Source: Falsiroseomonas sp044348345 (GTDB lineage Bacteria > Pseudomonadota > Alphaproteobacteria > Acetobacterales > Acetobacteraceae). Taken from it: DNA of 43,943 nt. This document shows positions 1 through 8,080 of this stretch, in pieces. Numbering within the stretch: position 1 is the stretch's first letter; every line of letters begins with the position of its first letter. Below the pieces are notes generated by a model that saw nothing but the letters and a program-made list of their open reading frames with translations, ran no database searches and was not told where the DNA came from. The stretch lies in NCBI GenBank assembly GCA_044348345.1, contig JBIKSZ010000004.1:1-43943 (forward strand), written 5' to 3'. A program made the position numbers and the translations under genes.

Positions 1-262
1 GGGGTCGTATTCTGCCCTCCGAACGAGGAACCATCCCCTGGCTGTTCAGGAGGTGCTGAAGTGCCTTCAGGCTGGCATGCGCCAGTTTACGCTTCCGCTG
101 TGCCTCAGCCGTTCGCCGACCATGCTTCACGGCGTTCCGGTTTCCAGGCTGACCGCCGGGCTTACGCCGGTCGTTTGACGCCCTGCGACAGCCGTCGTCC
201 CCGTCCCCGGGGGAATACGATTCCAGCCCCCTGTCGCGCTCTGTCGGGACCGCTTTGGCCAT
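1..262 (-). CDS. Partial small basic protein with GGQPGNRNAVKHG motif
   Basis: Reading the minus strand from an ATG at 262 gives 87 codons without a stop, running off the left edge of the window. The product is strongly basic (many Arg/Lys) and carries GGQPGNRNAVKHG at residues 36-48, followed by an Arg/Lys-rich, probably helical stretch (about residues 49-75). From memory, small proteins with a G-N-x-N-A-x-x-H-G motif recur in alphaproteobacteria and on mobile DNA, but I know no assigned function. No good Shine-Dalgarno precedes the ATG, so the start is uncertain. An inverted repeat lies just upstream (274-301). Overlapping open frames on the other strand have less protein-like composition. 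Function unknown. Confidence 0.5.
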   Translation of the reverse strand, partial: MAKAVPTERDRGLESYSPGDGDDGCRRASNDRRKPGGQPGNRNAVKHGRRTAEAQRKRKLAHASLKALQHLLNSQGMVPRSEGRIRP

Positions 263-273
263 GGGGCAGAATA

Positions 274-301
274 CCACACGGCTCGGTCATTGTTCGTGTG
301 G
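274..301. promoter_or_regulatory. Inverted repeat upstream of the partial gene
   Basis: CCACACG (274-280) and CGTGTGG (295-301) form a perfect 7-bp inverted repeat with a 14-nt spacer, about 12 bp upstream of the ATG at 262 on the minus strand. The sequence GAATAC recurs around it. It could be an operator for a dimeric regulator; no regulator is identified. Confidence 0.3.
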
Positions 302-681
302 AATACGATGTAAGGGCGGCTGGGGGGACCCAAACGAGAAAGGGGGGCTGCCCCCTGGGTGGGGTGCGGAACGGCCGAAAATCGCAGCCGGGTGGGGTGC
401 TAGATCGGCTGGCCTGGACTGCTTTCTTGCTGGTGCGTCGGCCCAGCCTGTCACTGGCTCGGCTGGCAAACATGCACACGGCCGAGCCGCGACGAGCACA
501 ACGCAGGCGGTATGGCAGCCTTCGTTCAGGCGGCCGCTACTGCCATCCGATGCCGTGCTGCCACTGAAAGACGTCCACCCATGTCCATGCCAATCCACGA
601 AGTGGATGGGGGTAAGCATGGGGGTTGTGAGCCAAGCCCGGAGGAGAAGCGCCGCAAGATCAATATCTTACATGCGCTTAT
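302..681. other. Gene-poor, less GC-rich stretch with hairpins
   Basis: No convincing gene is seen on either strand. Open frames here lack family resemblance and the longest run through the tRNA. The stretch contains a hairpin at 341-356 (AGGGGG / CCCCCT, 4-nt loop) and a nested imperfect hairpin at 578-622. The latter has an inner ATCCAC-GAA-GTGGAT stem at 593-607 and an outer CCCATG/CATGGG pair. GC is visibly lower than in the neighbouring genes. Confidence 0.4.
647..679 (-). terminator. Hairpin directly 3' of tRNA-Glu
   Basis: Two nested stems, AAGCGC/GCGCTT (647-652, 674-679) and AAGAT/ATCTT (656-660, 665-669) around a CAAT loop, start 2 nt after the encoded CCA of tRNA-Glu on the minus strand. 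No U-run follows, so it may be a processing or attenuating hairpin rather than a classical terminator. Confidence 0.4.
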
Positions 682-757
682 TGGCGTCCCGTACGGGATT
701 CGAACCCGTGCTGCCAACGTGAAAGGCTGGTGTCCTAGGCCTCTAGACGAACGGGAC
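682..757 (-). tRNA. tRNA-Glu (anticodon TTC)
   Basis: The minus strand folds as a full cloverleaf. The acceptor stem is GTCCCGT/ACGGGAC, the anticodon stem-loop CCAGC-CTTTCAC-GTTGG gives anticodon TTC, and the T-arm is CGGGTTCGAATCCCG. The discriminator G is followed by a genomically encoded CCA (682-684), giving 76 nt in all. Its 3' end faces the gene-poor stretch at 302-681, the orientation expected if an element had integrated at the tRNA 3' end. Confidence 0.96.
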
Positions 758-818
758 GTGCCGTGGCCGACGCCGTATGGCGACCCGCGGCGCAGGGGTC
801 AAGCCTGCCCCCCTCCGT

Positions 819-1895
819 TCATGCCAAGCCAAGCCGCGTCCGGCGCGCCACCCACCGCGCCGCGCCAGGCGCCAGAGCCACGCCACCAACCATCAGGCTC
901 GGCACCCGCGCGGCCAACAACGCCATGAAACCGGCTAGCCGCATCCCGCCAGCCAGGCCCGCTGCACGCGCAGCATGATGCGAGGCCGCCGGCACGCCGC
1001 GACCCAACGCCTCCGCGGCGGCCAGGCCCGAGCTCAGCGCCATCGCGACGCCATCGCCGCAGAAGCTCGGGATCACCGCCGCCTGGTCGCCGATACGGAA
1101 CGGCTCCGCCCCGCCGCCGCGATGCAAGAACCCATAAGGCACGCCCGCGACCACCAGCGGCCGCGACAGGACCGGGCGGAGGTCGCGCAGCAGCCGCTCC
1201 GCCAGCGCCGAACCGCCCGCGACATGGGCGAGGAAGGCCTCGGCCGAACGGGCCGCGGCCGCGGCGCCAGGCGCGGCCGGGTCGAGCGCGGCGCACAGAT
1301 TGGCGCCCCCGCCCGGGCGCGGCTGCAGCCCGGCATAGCCGCCGGGGCAGGCCAGCAGCGCGATCGCCGCTTCCGCCATCGTCCCCGCCAGCGGCAGCTT
1401 CACGCCCAGCGCCCCGCCGCGCACCGGGCGGCGCAGCCCGCGCAGCTCGTGCTTGCCGGTGGCCAGCACCAATCGCGGCGCTGCCAGGGTCCCGCCATCG
1501 GCCAGGCGCAGCGCCCAGCCGGTGCCGTCGCGCGTCGCACCGGCCACCGCGACGCCGCGATGCAGCACCGCCCCCGCTGCGGCCGCAGCTTCCAACAGCG
1601 CGGCATCCAGCCGCGCGCGCGGCAGGCCCCAGGCGGCGAAGGGCAAGGGCATTTCCGCATGCACCCGGCCCGCGCCCAGCATTGCGCGGCGGATCGGCAC
1701 CGCGCCGAGCGCCTCGATGTCGAGGCCGAGCGAGGCCAACAGCCGCGCCGCATCCTCGGCCAGGAACTCGCCGCAGACTTTTTCGGACGCCACCGCCTCA
1801 CGCTCGATCAGCAGCGGGCTGAGGCCCGCGCGCGCCAGCGCGATCGCCGCGGCGCTGCCGGCGGGCCCACCGCCGACGATCACCGCCCCGCTCAT
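819..1895 (-). CDS. FAD-dependent oxidoreductase, geranylgeranyl-reductase-like (phenolic lipid operon)
   Basis: A 358-aa flavoprotein. The N-terminal Rossmann motif VGGGPAG (residues 7-13) binds the ADP part of FAD. EKVCGEF near residue 40 is typical of the geranylgeranyl reductase/UbiH-like group. A GD motif in GDQAAVIPSFCGDG completes the FAD site. The ATG at 1895 is chosen because it overlaps the methyltransferase stop (ATGA) and begins right at the FAD motif; a longer frame to 1982 adds only unstructured residues. It is third in an operon with a type III PKS and a methyltransferase. By analogy with Streptomyces SrsC it would hydroxylate an alkylresorcinol toward a quinone; that role is inference, and reduction of an alkyl chain is the alternative. 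Confidence 0.85.
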   Translation of the reverse strand: MSGAVIVGGGPAGSAAAIALARAGLSPLLIEREAVASEKVCGEFLAEDAARLLASLGLDIEALGAVPIRRAMLGAGRVHAEMPLPFAAWGLPRARLDAALLEAAAAAGAVLHRGVAVAGATRDGTGWALRLADGGTLAAPRLVLATGKHELRGLRRPVRGGALGVKLPLAGTMAEAAIALLACPGGYAGLQPRPGGGANLCAALDPAAPGAAAAARSAEAFLAHVAGGSALAERLLRDLRPVLSRPLVVAGVPYGFLHRGGGAEPFRIGDQAAVIPSFCGDGVAMALSSGLAAAEALGRGVPAASHHAARAAGLAGGMRLAGFMALLAARVPSLMVGGVALAPGAARWVARRTRLGLA

Positions 1896-2572
1896 CCGCC
1901 GCGCCCCGACACCGCCCAGCGGAAGGGCGCGACCCAGCGGATTTCGGCCGCGACGCCAGCCTCGGCCAGCAACCGCACCCAATCGGCACGGACGAAGCCG
2001 CGGTTGATGGAGACCGGCCCGTCATGGATCACCATCGGATGCATCCGCATCAGCCGCGTGCCGGCCCAGACCGCGGCCCAGGGAATCCAATGCCGGTGCA
2101 GGTCCAGGATCAGCCAGCGCCGCGTGGCATGGGCCGGCAGCCAGCGCAGGAAGCGCACCAGCTCCGCATCCGGCAGGTGATGCGCGAACAGGCCGCAGAC
2201 CACCACATCGAAGCGCCGCTCCGTCGGCAGGTCGAAGAGATCCGCGGTGATCCAGCCGGCCGGCGTGCCGCGCGCCCGCGCGTAGCCTTCGGCCCAAGGG
2301 CTGCGATCAAGGCCCCAGAGATCGAGCGCCACGCCCCGCTTCGCCCCCCAGCGCGCGCCCGCCCGCAGCGCATCGCCCCCACCCGCGCCGACATCGAGCA
2401 GCGAGAGCTGGGCAAGCCCCTCCTCCCGCACCAGCCGGTCCAGGAAGCGTGTCAGCGGCAGATGCGCGAAGGTCAGGCGGTTCAGCGTTTCCAGCCCATC
2501 CAGCGCGGCACGAAAATCGGCCTCGGACTGCGCCGGGTCGTCCATGATCTCATCCGCCATGATGCGCGGCAT
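1892..2572 (-). CDS. SAM-dependent methyltransferase (phenolic lipid operon)
   Basis: A 226-aa class I methyltransferase. The SAM-binding motif I LLDVGAGGGD lies at residues 58-67, an acidic residue follows in DLWGLDRS, and FDVVVCGLFAHHL is the motif IV/post-motif region. The ATG at 2572 lies two bases after the PKS stop codon; an internal ATG at 2560 is possible. Its stop overlaps the start of the flavoprotein gene by ATGA, so the three genes are almost certainly translationally coupled. By analogy with SrsB of Streptomyces griseus it probably methylates the ring or hydroxyl of the polyketide made by the upstream enzyme. The substrate itself cannot be read from the sequence. Confidence 0.85.
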   Translation of the reverse strand: MPRIMADEIMDDPAQSEADFRAALDGLETLNRLTFAHLPLTRFLDRLVREEGLAQLSLLDVGAGGGDALRAGARWGAKRGVALDLWGLDRSPWAEGYARARGTPAGWITADLFDLPTERRFDVVVCGLFAHHLPDAELVRFLRWLPAHATRRWLILDLHRHWIPWAAVWAGTRLMRMHPMVIHDGPVSINRGFVRADWVRLLAEAGVAAEIRWVAPFRWAVSGRGG

Positions 2573-2574
2573 GG

Positions 2575-3642
2575 TCAGGCGACCCGGAAGCGCATGCTCT
2601 CGGCCGAGAGACCCGGGCCAAAGGCGAGCGCCACGCCGCGCTGCCCGCGATCCGCGCTGCGCATCATCGCGGCGAGGACGAACATCACCGTGGCGGAGGA
2701 CATGTTGCCGTGGTCGCGCAGCACCGCGCGGCTGGTGGCCAGCGCGGCTGGCGGCAGGTCTAGCCCGTTCTGCACCCCGTCCAGGATGGAGCGCCCACCG
2801 GGATGCACCGCCCAGAGATCAACCTCCGCTGGCGCGCGGCCATCCAGCATCTCGGGCGCGAAGTCGGGCAGCGCATGGGCCAGCGTGATCGGCACGAGGC
2901 CGGACAGCGTCATGTCGAAGCCGTCATTGCCGATGCGCCAGGTGATCATCTCCGCTGCTTCCGGCATCACCAGGCTGCGGAACCCCTCGAGCTGCAGGCC
3001 CGAGGGCTCGGCGCTGACGATCGCGGCGGCACAGCCATCGGCGAACAGCAGGAAGCACAGCAGTTGCTCCAGCGCCGCCGTGTCTTGCAGATGCAGCGTG
3101 CAGAGCTCCAGGCAGCAGACCAGGACGCGCGCCTCGGGTTCGCTGCGCACGATGTGCCAGGCGAGCTTGAGCGCGTTGATCGCCGCCTGGCATCCCATGA
3201 AGCCGACCATGGTGCGCTCCACCCCGCGCGGCAGGCCGTGGCGCTCGACCAGATGGCGGTCGAGACCGGGCGCGACGAAGCCCGTGCAGGTGGCGAGCAC
3301 CAGATGCGTGATCCGCGGCGCTTCCGCCGCGAGGCCAAGCCGCGCGAAGGCGAGGTCGGCGAGCGCAGGCGCCTCGGCCTCGTAGCGGGCCATGCGGGTG
3401 CGGGTGGTCGGGAAGGCGCTGCCCGCGCGATAGAAGCCGCATTCCGTGCCGGAGCCGAGCGGCAGGGAAGGCTCCAGCACCGAATGGCGCGTGGCGATGC
3501 CGGCGCGGGCATCCATGCGCGCGAAGGCGGGCTGAACTCCCGCGGCCGTGGCTTTCGCCGCGGCAAAGGCGCGGAAGGCGCCGTGCACCTCATGGCGGGG
3601 CACGGCGGTCGCGATGCGGTTGATGAAGACATCGGCCATCAC
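2575..3642 (-). CDS. Type III polyketide synthase (chalcone/alkylresorcinol synthase family)
   Basis: A 355-aa thiolase-fold enzyme of normal length for type III PKSs. All three catalytic residues are visible: Cys151 in GFMGCQAA, His280 in WAVHPGG and Asn313 in DHGNMSSA. Such enzymes extend an acyl-CoA starter with malonyl-CoA and cyclise the product to a pyrone, resorcinol or phloroglucinol. It is first in an operon with a methyltransferase and a flavoprotein, the same three functions as srsA-srsB-srsC, which make methylated alkylresorcinols and alkylquinones in Streptomyces. A membrane phenolic lipid is therefore the likely product (inference). A second Met codon at position 2 could be the true start. 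The upstream stretch (3643-3846) is rich in hairpins rather than obvious promoter boxes. Confidence 0.93.
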   Translation of the reverse strand: MMADVFINRIATAVPRHEVHGAFRAFAAAKATAAGVQPAFARMDARAGIATRHSVLEPSLPLGSGTECGFYRAGSAFPTTRTRMARYEAEAPALADLAFARLGLAAEAPRITHLVLATCTGFVAPGLDRHLVERHGLPRGVERTMVGFMGCQAAINALKLAWHIVRSEPEARVLVCCLELCTLHLQDTAALEQLLCFLLFADGCAAAIVSAEPSGLQLEGFRSLVMPEAAEMITWRIGNDGFDMTLSGLVPITLAHALPDFAPEMLDGRAPAEVDLWAVHPGGRSILDGVQNGLDLPPAALATSRAVLRDHGNMSSATVMFVLAAMMRSADRGQRGVALAFGPGLSAESMRFRVA

Positions 3643-3659
3643 CCGAGTGTGGTGATGGC

Positions 3660-3820
3660 CCGCGCGGAGGGGAACCCTCCGCGCGGATCAAGCCGGATTA
3701 TCCCAAGCGCACAAAGGCTTCACCTTTGTGCCCCTCAGACGCCGGGCGCCGCGCATCCGCGCGGCTTGGCTTCGCCGCATAAGCGGCGGGCGCCGTTCGG
3801 CGCCTCGGCCCTTCGGGCCG
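3660..3820. repeat. Array of five hairpins (REP-like intergenic element)
   Basis: Five perfect stems occur in 161 bp. 3660-3686 has 12-bp arms CCGCGCGGAGGG/CCCTCCGCGCGG and a GAA loop. 3710-3730 has 8-bp arms CACAAAGG/CCTTTGTG. 3773-3788 has CGCCGC/GCGGCG with an ATAA loop. 3789-3804 has GGCGCCG/CGGCGCC. 3806-3820 has CGGCCC/GGGCCG. They lie downstream of the aminotransferase gene and upstream of the PKS operon, both on the minus strand. None has a U-run. Part could act as a terminator or 3'-end protection; the density suggests a mosaic REP-type element. Confidence 0.55.
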
Positions 3821-3846
3821 CAGGCCGGAACTCCGTACGCTTGGTA

Positions 3847-5031
3847 TCAGGCGTTCCCGGAGAGATACTCCATCGCCGCCTGCGCCCCGCCCGACTTATG
3901 CGGGATGCCGGCCGCGCGCAGCCCCATCTCGACGCCGCCCAGCGTGCCGACCAGCTGCAGGTCGCCGAAGTCACCCAGATGCCCGATGCGGAACACCCGG
4001 TCGTTCAGCTGCCCGAGCCCATTGCCGAGCGACATGTTGAACTTTTCAAGGATCGTCGCGCGCAGACCATTGGCGCTGTGGCCCTCCGGCAGGCGCACCG
4101 CCGTCAGCGCGGAGGAATAGTGGCGCGGGTCGAGGCACTGGACCTCGAAGCCCCAATGGCGCACGGCGCGGCGCGTGGCTTCCGCATGGCGGTCGTGGCG
4201 GGCGAAGACATTGTCGAGCCCCTCCGCCAGCAGCATGTCGAGCGCGGTGTCGAGCGCGTAGAGCATGTTGGTCGCCGGCGTGTAGGGGAAATAGCCCGTC
4301 GCGTTGGAGGCGATCATCGGCTTCCAGTCCCAGAAGGCGCGCGGCAGCTTCGCCGTCTCGGTGGCCTTCAGCGCCTTGGCGCTGACGGCGTTGAAGCTGA
4401 GGCCCGGCGGCAGCATCAAGCCCTTCTGGCTGCCGGAGACGGTGACATCCACACCCCATTCGTCATGGCGATAATCGATGCTGCCGAGGGAGGAGATGGT
4501 GTCCACCAGCAGCAGCGCCGGATGGCCGGCGGCGTCCATCGCCTTGCGGACCTCGTCGATGCGGGACGTGCAGCCCGTGCTCGTCTCATTGTGGACGACG
4601 CAGACGGCCTTGATGGTGTGCGTCTTGTCTTCGCGGAGCTTCGCCTCGATCGCCTCGACGTCGGCGCCGCGGCGCCAATCGGTGCGGATGTAGTCGGGGA
4701 CGATCTGCAGGCGGGTGGCCATCTCATGCCAGAGATGCGCGAACCAGCCGGTCTCGCACATCAGCACGCGGTCGCCGGGAGAGAGGGTGTTGACCAGCGC
4801 CGCTTCCCACGCCCCGGTGCCGGAGGCGGGGTAGATCACCACATGGGACTTCGTCTTGAAGACCGCCTTGACCTTCTCCAGAACGGCCTTGCCCATCAGC
4901 CCGAAATCGGGGCCGCGATGGTCCATCGTCGGGTTGTCCATCGCCCGCAGCACACGGTCCGGCACGTTGGACGGGCCCGGGATCTGCAGGAAATGGCGGC
5001 CGGCGGTCGGCTTGGACTGGAAATAGGCCAT
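3847..5031 (-). CDS. sgaA: Serine-glyoxylate aminotransferase (class V)
   Basis: A 394-aa PLP enzyme. The PLP-binding lysine is K203 in SGSQKGLMLPPG. IPGPSNVPDRVLRAM (residues 17-31), HNETSTG and YPASGTGAWEA are hallmark motifs of the serine-glyoxylate/alanine-glyoxylate aminotransferases. The reaction transfers the amino group of serine to glyoxylate, giving hydroxypyruvate and glycine. The ATG at 5031 is preceded by AAGAGGA; a longer frame to 5187 has no support. It is transcribed divergently from a FAD/Fe-S hydroxyacid dehydrogenase, and a D-2-hydroxyacid dehydrogenase lies at 25 kb, consistent with glyoxylate/C2 metabolism. No other serine-cycle gene is adjacent. Confidence 0.92.
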   Translation of the reverse strand: MAYFQSKPTAGRHFLQIPGPSNVPDRVLRAMDNPTMDHRGPDFGLMGKAVLEKVKAVFKTKSHVVIYPASGTGAWEAALVNTLSPGDRVLMCETGWFAHLWHEMATRLQIVPDYIRTDWRRGADVEAIEAKLREDKTHTIKAVCVVHNETSTGCTSRIDEVRKAMDAAGHPALLLVDTISSLGSIDYRHDEWGVDVTVSGSQKGLMLPPGLSFNAVSAKALKATETAKLPRAFWDWKPMIASNATGYFPYTPATNMLYALDTALDMLLAEGLDNVFARHDRHAEATRRAVRHWGFEVQCLDPRHYSSALTAVRLPEGHSANGLRATILEKFNMSLGNGLGQLNDRVFRIGHLGDFGDLQLVGTLGGVEMGLRAAGIPHKSGGAQAAMEYLSGNA

Positions 5032-5056
5032 GGGACGGGTCCTCTTTGCTGGGCGC

Positions 5057-5086
5057 TGTCTAGCCTCTGGCCATGCGTCCTGCCAA
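5057..5086 (-). promoter_or_regulatory. Candidate sigma-70-type promoter for sgaA
   Basis: On the minus strand a TTGGCA -35 (5081-5086, one mismatch to TTGACA) lies 18 bp from TAGACA (5057-5062) as a weak -10, about 25 bp upstream of the sgaA start. It was found by eye only. Confidence 0.35.
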
Positions 5087-5173
5087 TGAGTAAGCCCGCT
5101 AGAATTGATGAGCATTATAGATGCGACCCGCCGCCCCACCCGCGCTAATCCCCTGCACCGTGGAGGGGCACGC

Positions 5174-8080
5174 ATGAACGCCATCACCGGGACAGCCAGG
5201 ATCGGGGACAGCCGGCTCGCGGCGCGACTGGCGCGCGAGACCTCCGGCGAGGTGCTGTTCGGCGCGGGCGATCGGGGCCGCTATGCGACCGATGCCAGCA
5301 TCTACCAGATGGAACCCCTCGGCGTGCTGGTGCCCCGCACGGCCGAGGATGTCGCGGCCGCGATGGCGATCTGCCGCGAGGAAGGCGTGCCCGTGCTGCC
5401 GCGCGGCGGTGGCACCAGCCAATGCGGCCAGACCGTCAACCGCGCGCTGGTGGTGGATTGCACCAAGTACCTCCGCAACGTGCTGTCGGTGGACGGCGAC
5501 ACGGCGACGGTGCAGCCCGGCATCACCCTCGGCGCGTTGAACGAGGCGCTGAAGCCCAAGGGGATGTTCTATCCGGTGGATCCCTCCACCTGGATGCGCT
5601 GCACCATCGGCGGCATGGCGGCAAATAATTCCTGCGGCTCCAAATCCATCCGCTACGGGCTGATGGCGGATAATGTCCGCGCGATTGATGCGATCCTCGC
5701 CGATGGCACGCGGTTCCGCTTTGGCGAGTTGCCGGACAATCTCGGCCCCGAAGTGCCGGGCCAGGTCGCGGAGCTGGTCGCGAAGCTGCGCCTGATCGGC
5801 GTGCGGGAGGCGGAGGAGATCGCCGCCCGCTTCCCCGAACAGCTGCGCCGCGTCGGTGGCTACAATTTGGATGCGCTGACGCCGGCCGCGCGGGCGGAGG
5901 GTCGTTCGTCTCTCGCGCGCCTGCTGGTCGGCAGCGAGGGAACGCTGGCGTTCTCCGCCGCGCTCGACCTCAAGCTTTGGCCGATCAAGCCGCGCAAGGT
6001 GCTGGGCATCTGCCAGTTCCCCTCCTTCCGGCGCGCGATGGAAGCGTCGCGCCACCTGGTCACGCTGGACCCTGAGGCGGTGGAACTGGTGGACCGGACG
6101 ATGATCGAGCTCGGCCGCTCCATCCCGATCTACCGCAACACGATCGAGAAGATCCTGATCGGCGAGCCCGACAGCCTGCTGATCGTGGAATTCCATGGGC
6201 AGGAGGACGCGCCGCTGCTGGCCGCCCTCGACCGGCTCGAGGAGATGATGGGCGATCTCGGCCTACCCGGGCAGGTGGTGCGCGTGACGGACGCCGCCTT
6301 CCAGGCGCAGGTCGCGGAGGTGCGCGAGGCGGGCCTCAACATCATGATGTCCATGAAGGGTGACGGGAAACCCGTCTCCTTCATCGAGGATGCCGCCGTC
6401 GCGCTGGATGACCTCGCCGACTACACAGAGCGGCTCAACGACGTCTTCGAGAAGCATGGCACCAAGGGCACCTGGTATGCCCATGCCAGTGTCGGCTGCC
6501 TGCATGTCCGCCCTGTGCTGAACATGAAGGACGGCGCCGAGGTCGCGAAGATGCGCGCGATTGCGGAGGAATGCTTCGCGCTGGTGCGCGAATACAAGGG
6601 CAGCCACTCCGGCGAACATGGCGACGGCATCGTGCGGAGCGAATTCCACGAGCCGATGTTCGGCGCGCGCATCGTGCGCGCCTTCGAACAGGTCAAGGAC
6701 GCCTTCGACCCGGCGCGTGAAAACCTGCCGCACGGTCTGCTGAACCCGAACCGGATCGTCCATCCGCCGCGCATGGATGACCGGTCGCTGCTGCGCTACC
6801 ATGACCGCTACACGCCCGACGCCGCCATCACGCCAGCGATGGACTGGTCCGCCTGGCCGGGTCCGCAAGGCGGCCTGCTGGGCGCGGTCGAGATGTGCAA
6901 CAACAACGGCACCTGCCGGAAGTTCGATGCCGGCACGATGTGCCCCTCCTACCGCGCGACGCGCGACGAGCAGCATGTCACGCGCGGGCGCGCCAACACG
7001 CTGCGGCTGGCGCTGACCGGGCAGATTCCGGGCGGGCTTGCAAGCGACGAGGTGGCGGATGCGCTCTCGCTCTGCGTCGGCTGCAAGGGCTGCAAGCGCG
7101 AATGCCCGACCGGCGTGGACATGGCGAAGATGAAGGTCGAGGCGGCGGCGGCACGCAACGCCGCGCGCGGCCTGGCGTTCAAGGAGCGGATGATCGCGTC
7201 CATGCCGCGCTGGGCGCCCTATGCCGCGATGCTCGCGCCCTTCGTGAACTGGCCGGCGATGATCCCCGGCGCGCCGGGGCTGATCGGCTTCGCCGACCGC
7301 AAGCTGCCGCGTTTTCGGCGCGATGCCTTCCACGACTGGGAATGCCGCGAGCCGGATGGGCGCGCGAACGAGGTCATCCTGCTGCCTGACCTGTTCAATC
7401 GCTATTTCGAGCCGGAGAATCTGCGCGCCGCGCTGCGCGTGCTGCGCGCCGCCGGCGCTGATCCTGCGGTGGCGCGCCCGCCCTCCGGCACGCGGCCGCT
7501 GGATGATGGGCGCACCTACCTCGCCGCCGGCATGGTCGCCGAAGCGCGCGCGGAAGCGCGTCGCACGCTGGAGGTTCTCTCGCGCTGGGAGAGCCCCGTG
7601 CTCGGCCTCGAGCCCTCCTGCCTGATGACGTTGCGGGACGAGTTCCTCGCCCTGCTGCCGGGTGAGGCGGCGGAGAAGCTCGCGGCCCGCGCGAAGCTGA
7701 TCAGCGAGTGGATCGCGGAGACGAAGCCCGCGCTGCAACTGAAGCCCATCGCGGGCGAAGCGCATGTGCATGGCCATTGCCACCAGAAGGCCTTCGGCGC
7801 CTTCCCGGCGGCGGTGGCGATGCTGACACGCATCCCGGGCCTCAAGGTCGTACCGATCACCTCCTCCTGCTGCGGCATGGCGGGCGCCTTCGGCTATGAG
7901 GCGAAGAACCTGCCCGTCAGCAAGGCGATGGCCGAACTCTCCCTGCTGCCGCATATCCGCAAGGTGAAGCAGGAGCATTTCGTCGTGGCCGACGGCACCT
8001 CCTGCCGCCACCAGATCGGCGACCTCGCGGCGCGCGAGGCGGTGCACGCCATCCGCCTGCTGGATCGCGCTTTAGCATGA
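5174..8080 (+). CDS. FAD/Fe-S D-2-hydroxyacid dehydrogenase (YdiJ/D2HGDH-like)
   Basis: A 968-aa two-module flavo-iron-sulfur enzyme. The N-terminal PCMH-type FAD domain carries PRGGGTSQCGQ (residues 76-86), followed by a FAD-linked oxidase C-terminal domain. A ferredoxin-type cluster region follows, with Cys575 in CNNNGTC and C634-x2-C637-x2-C640-x3-C644. The C-terminal CCG-type domain holds HCHQK (868-872) and a Cys pair in SSCCGMAG (899-900). Length and order match E. coli YdiJ (about 1018 aa), reported as a D-2-hydroxyglutarate dehydrogenase; D-lactate or glycolate oxidation is the alternative. It would pass electrons to quinone at the membrane. The ATG at 5174 has GGAGGGG upstream. Its stop overlaps the next gene by ATGA. 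Confidence 0.9.
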   Translation: MNAITGTARIGDSRLAARLARETSGEVLFGAGDRGRYATDASIYQMEPLGVLVPRTAEDVAAAMAICREEGVPVLPRGGGTSQCGQTVNRALVVDCTKYLRNVLSVDGDTATVQPGITLGALNEALKPKGMFYPVDPSTWMRCTIGGMAANNSCGSKSIRYGLMADNVRAIDAILADGTRFRFGELPDNLGPEVPGQVAELVAKLRLIGVREAEEIAARFPEQLRRVGGYNLDALTPAARAEGRSSLARLLVGSEGTLAFSAALDLKLWPIKPRKVLGICQFPSFRRAMEASRHLVTLDPEAVELVDRTMIELGRSIPIYRNTIEKILIGEPDSLLIVEFHGQEDAPLLAALDRLEEMMGDLGLPGQVVRVTDAAFQAQVAEVREAGLNIMMSMKGDGKPVSFIEDAAVALDDLADYTERLNDVFEKHGTKGTWYAHASVGCLHVRPVLNMKDGAEVAKMRAIAEECFALVREYKGSHSGEHGDGIVRSEFHEPMFGARIVRAFEQVKDAFDPARENLPHGLLNPNRIVHPPRMDDRSLLRYHDRYTPDAAITPAMDWSAWPGPQGGLLGAVEMCNNNGTCRKFDAGTMCPSYRATRDEQHVTRGRANTLRLALTGQIPGGLASDEVADALSLCVGCKGCKRECPTGVDMAKMKVEAAAARNAARGLAFKERMIASMPRWAPYAAMLAPFVNWPAMIPGAPGLIGFADRKLPRFRRDAFHDWECREPDGRANEVILLPDLFNRYFEPENLRAALRVLRAAGADPAVARPPSGTRPLDDGRTYLAAGMVAEARAEARRTLEVLSRWESPVLGLEPSCLMTLRDEFLALLPGEAAEKLAARAKLISEWIAETKPALQLKPIAGEAHVHGHCHQKAFGAFPAAVAMLTRIPGLKVVPITSSCCGMAGAFGYEAKNLPVSKAMAELSLLPHIRKVKQEHFVVADGTSCRHQIGDLAAREAVHAIRLLDRALA

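Noticed and set aside
61..567. Plus-strand open frame of 168 codons opposite the partial minus-strand gene
   Set aside because: Composition is that of a shadow frame, rich in Arg/Pro/Ser; the minus-strand reading has a recognisable motif.
512..928. Plus-strand open frame of 138 codons across the tRNA-Glu region
   Set aside because: It reads straight through the tRNA gene (GIRTRAANVKGWCPRP is the typical false translation of a tRNA) and has no family resemblance.
2803..5148. Plus-strand open frame of 781 codons
   Set aside because: Shadow of the PKS and sgaA genes on the other strand; His/Arg/Gln-rich without domains.
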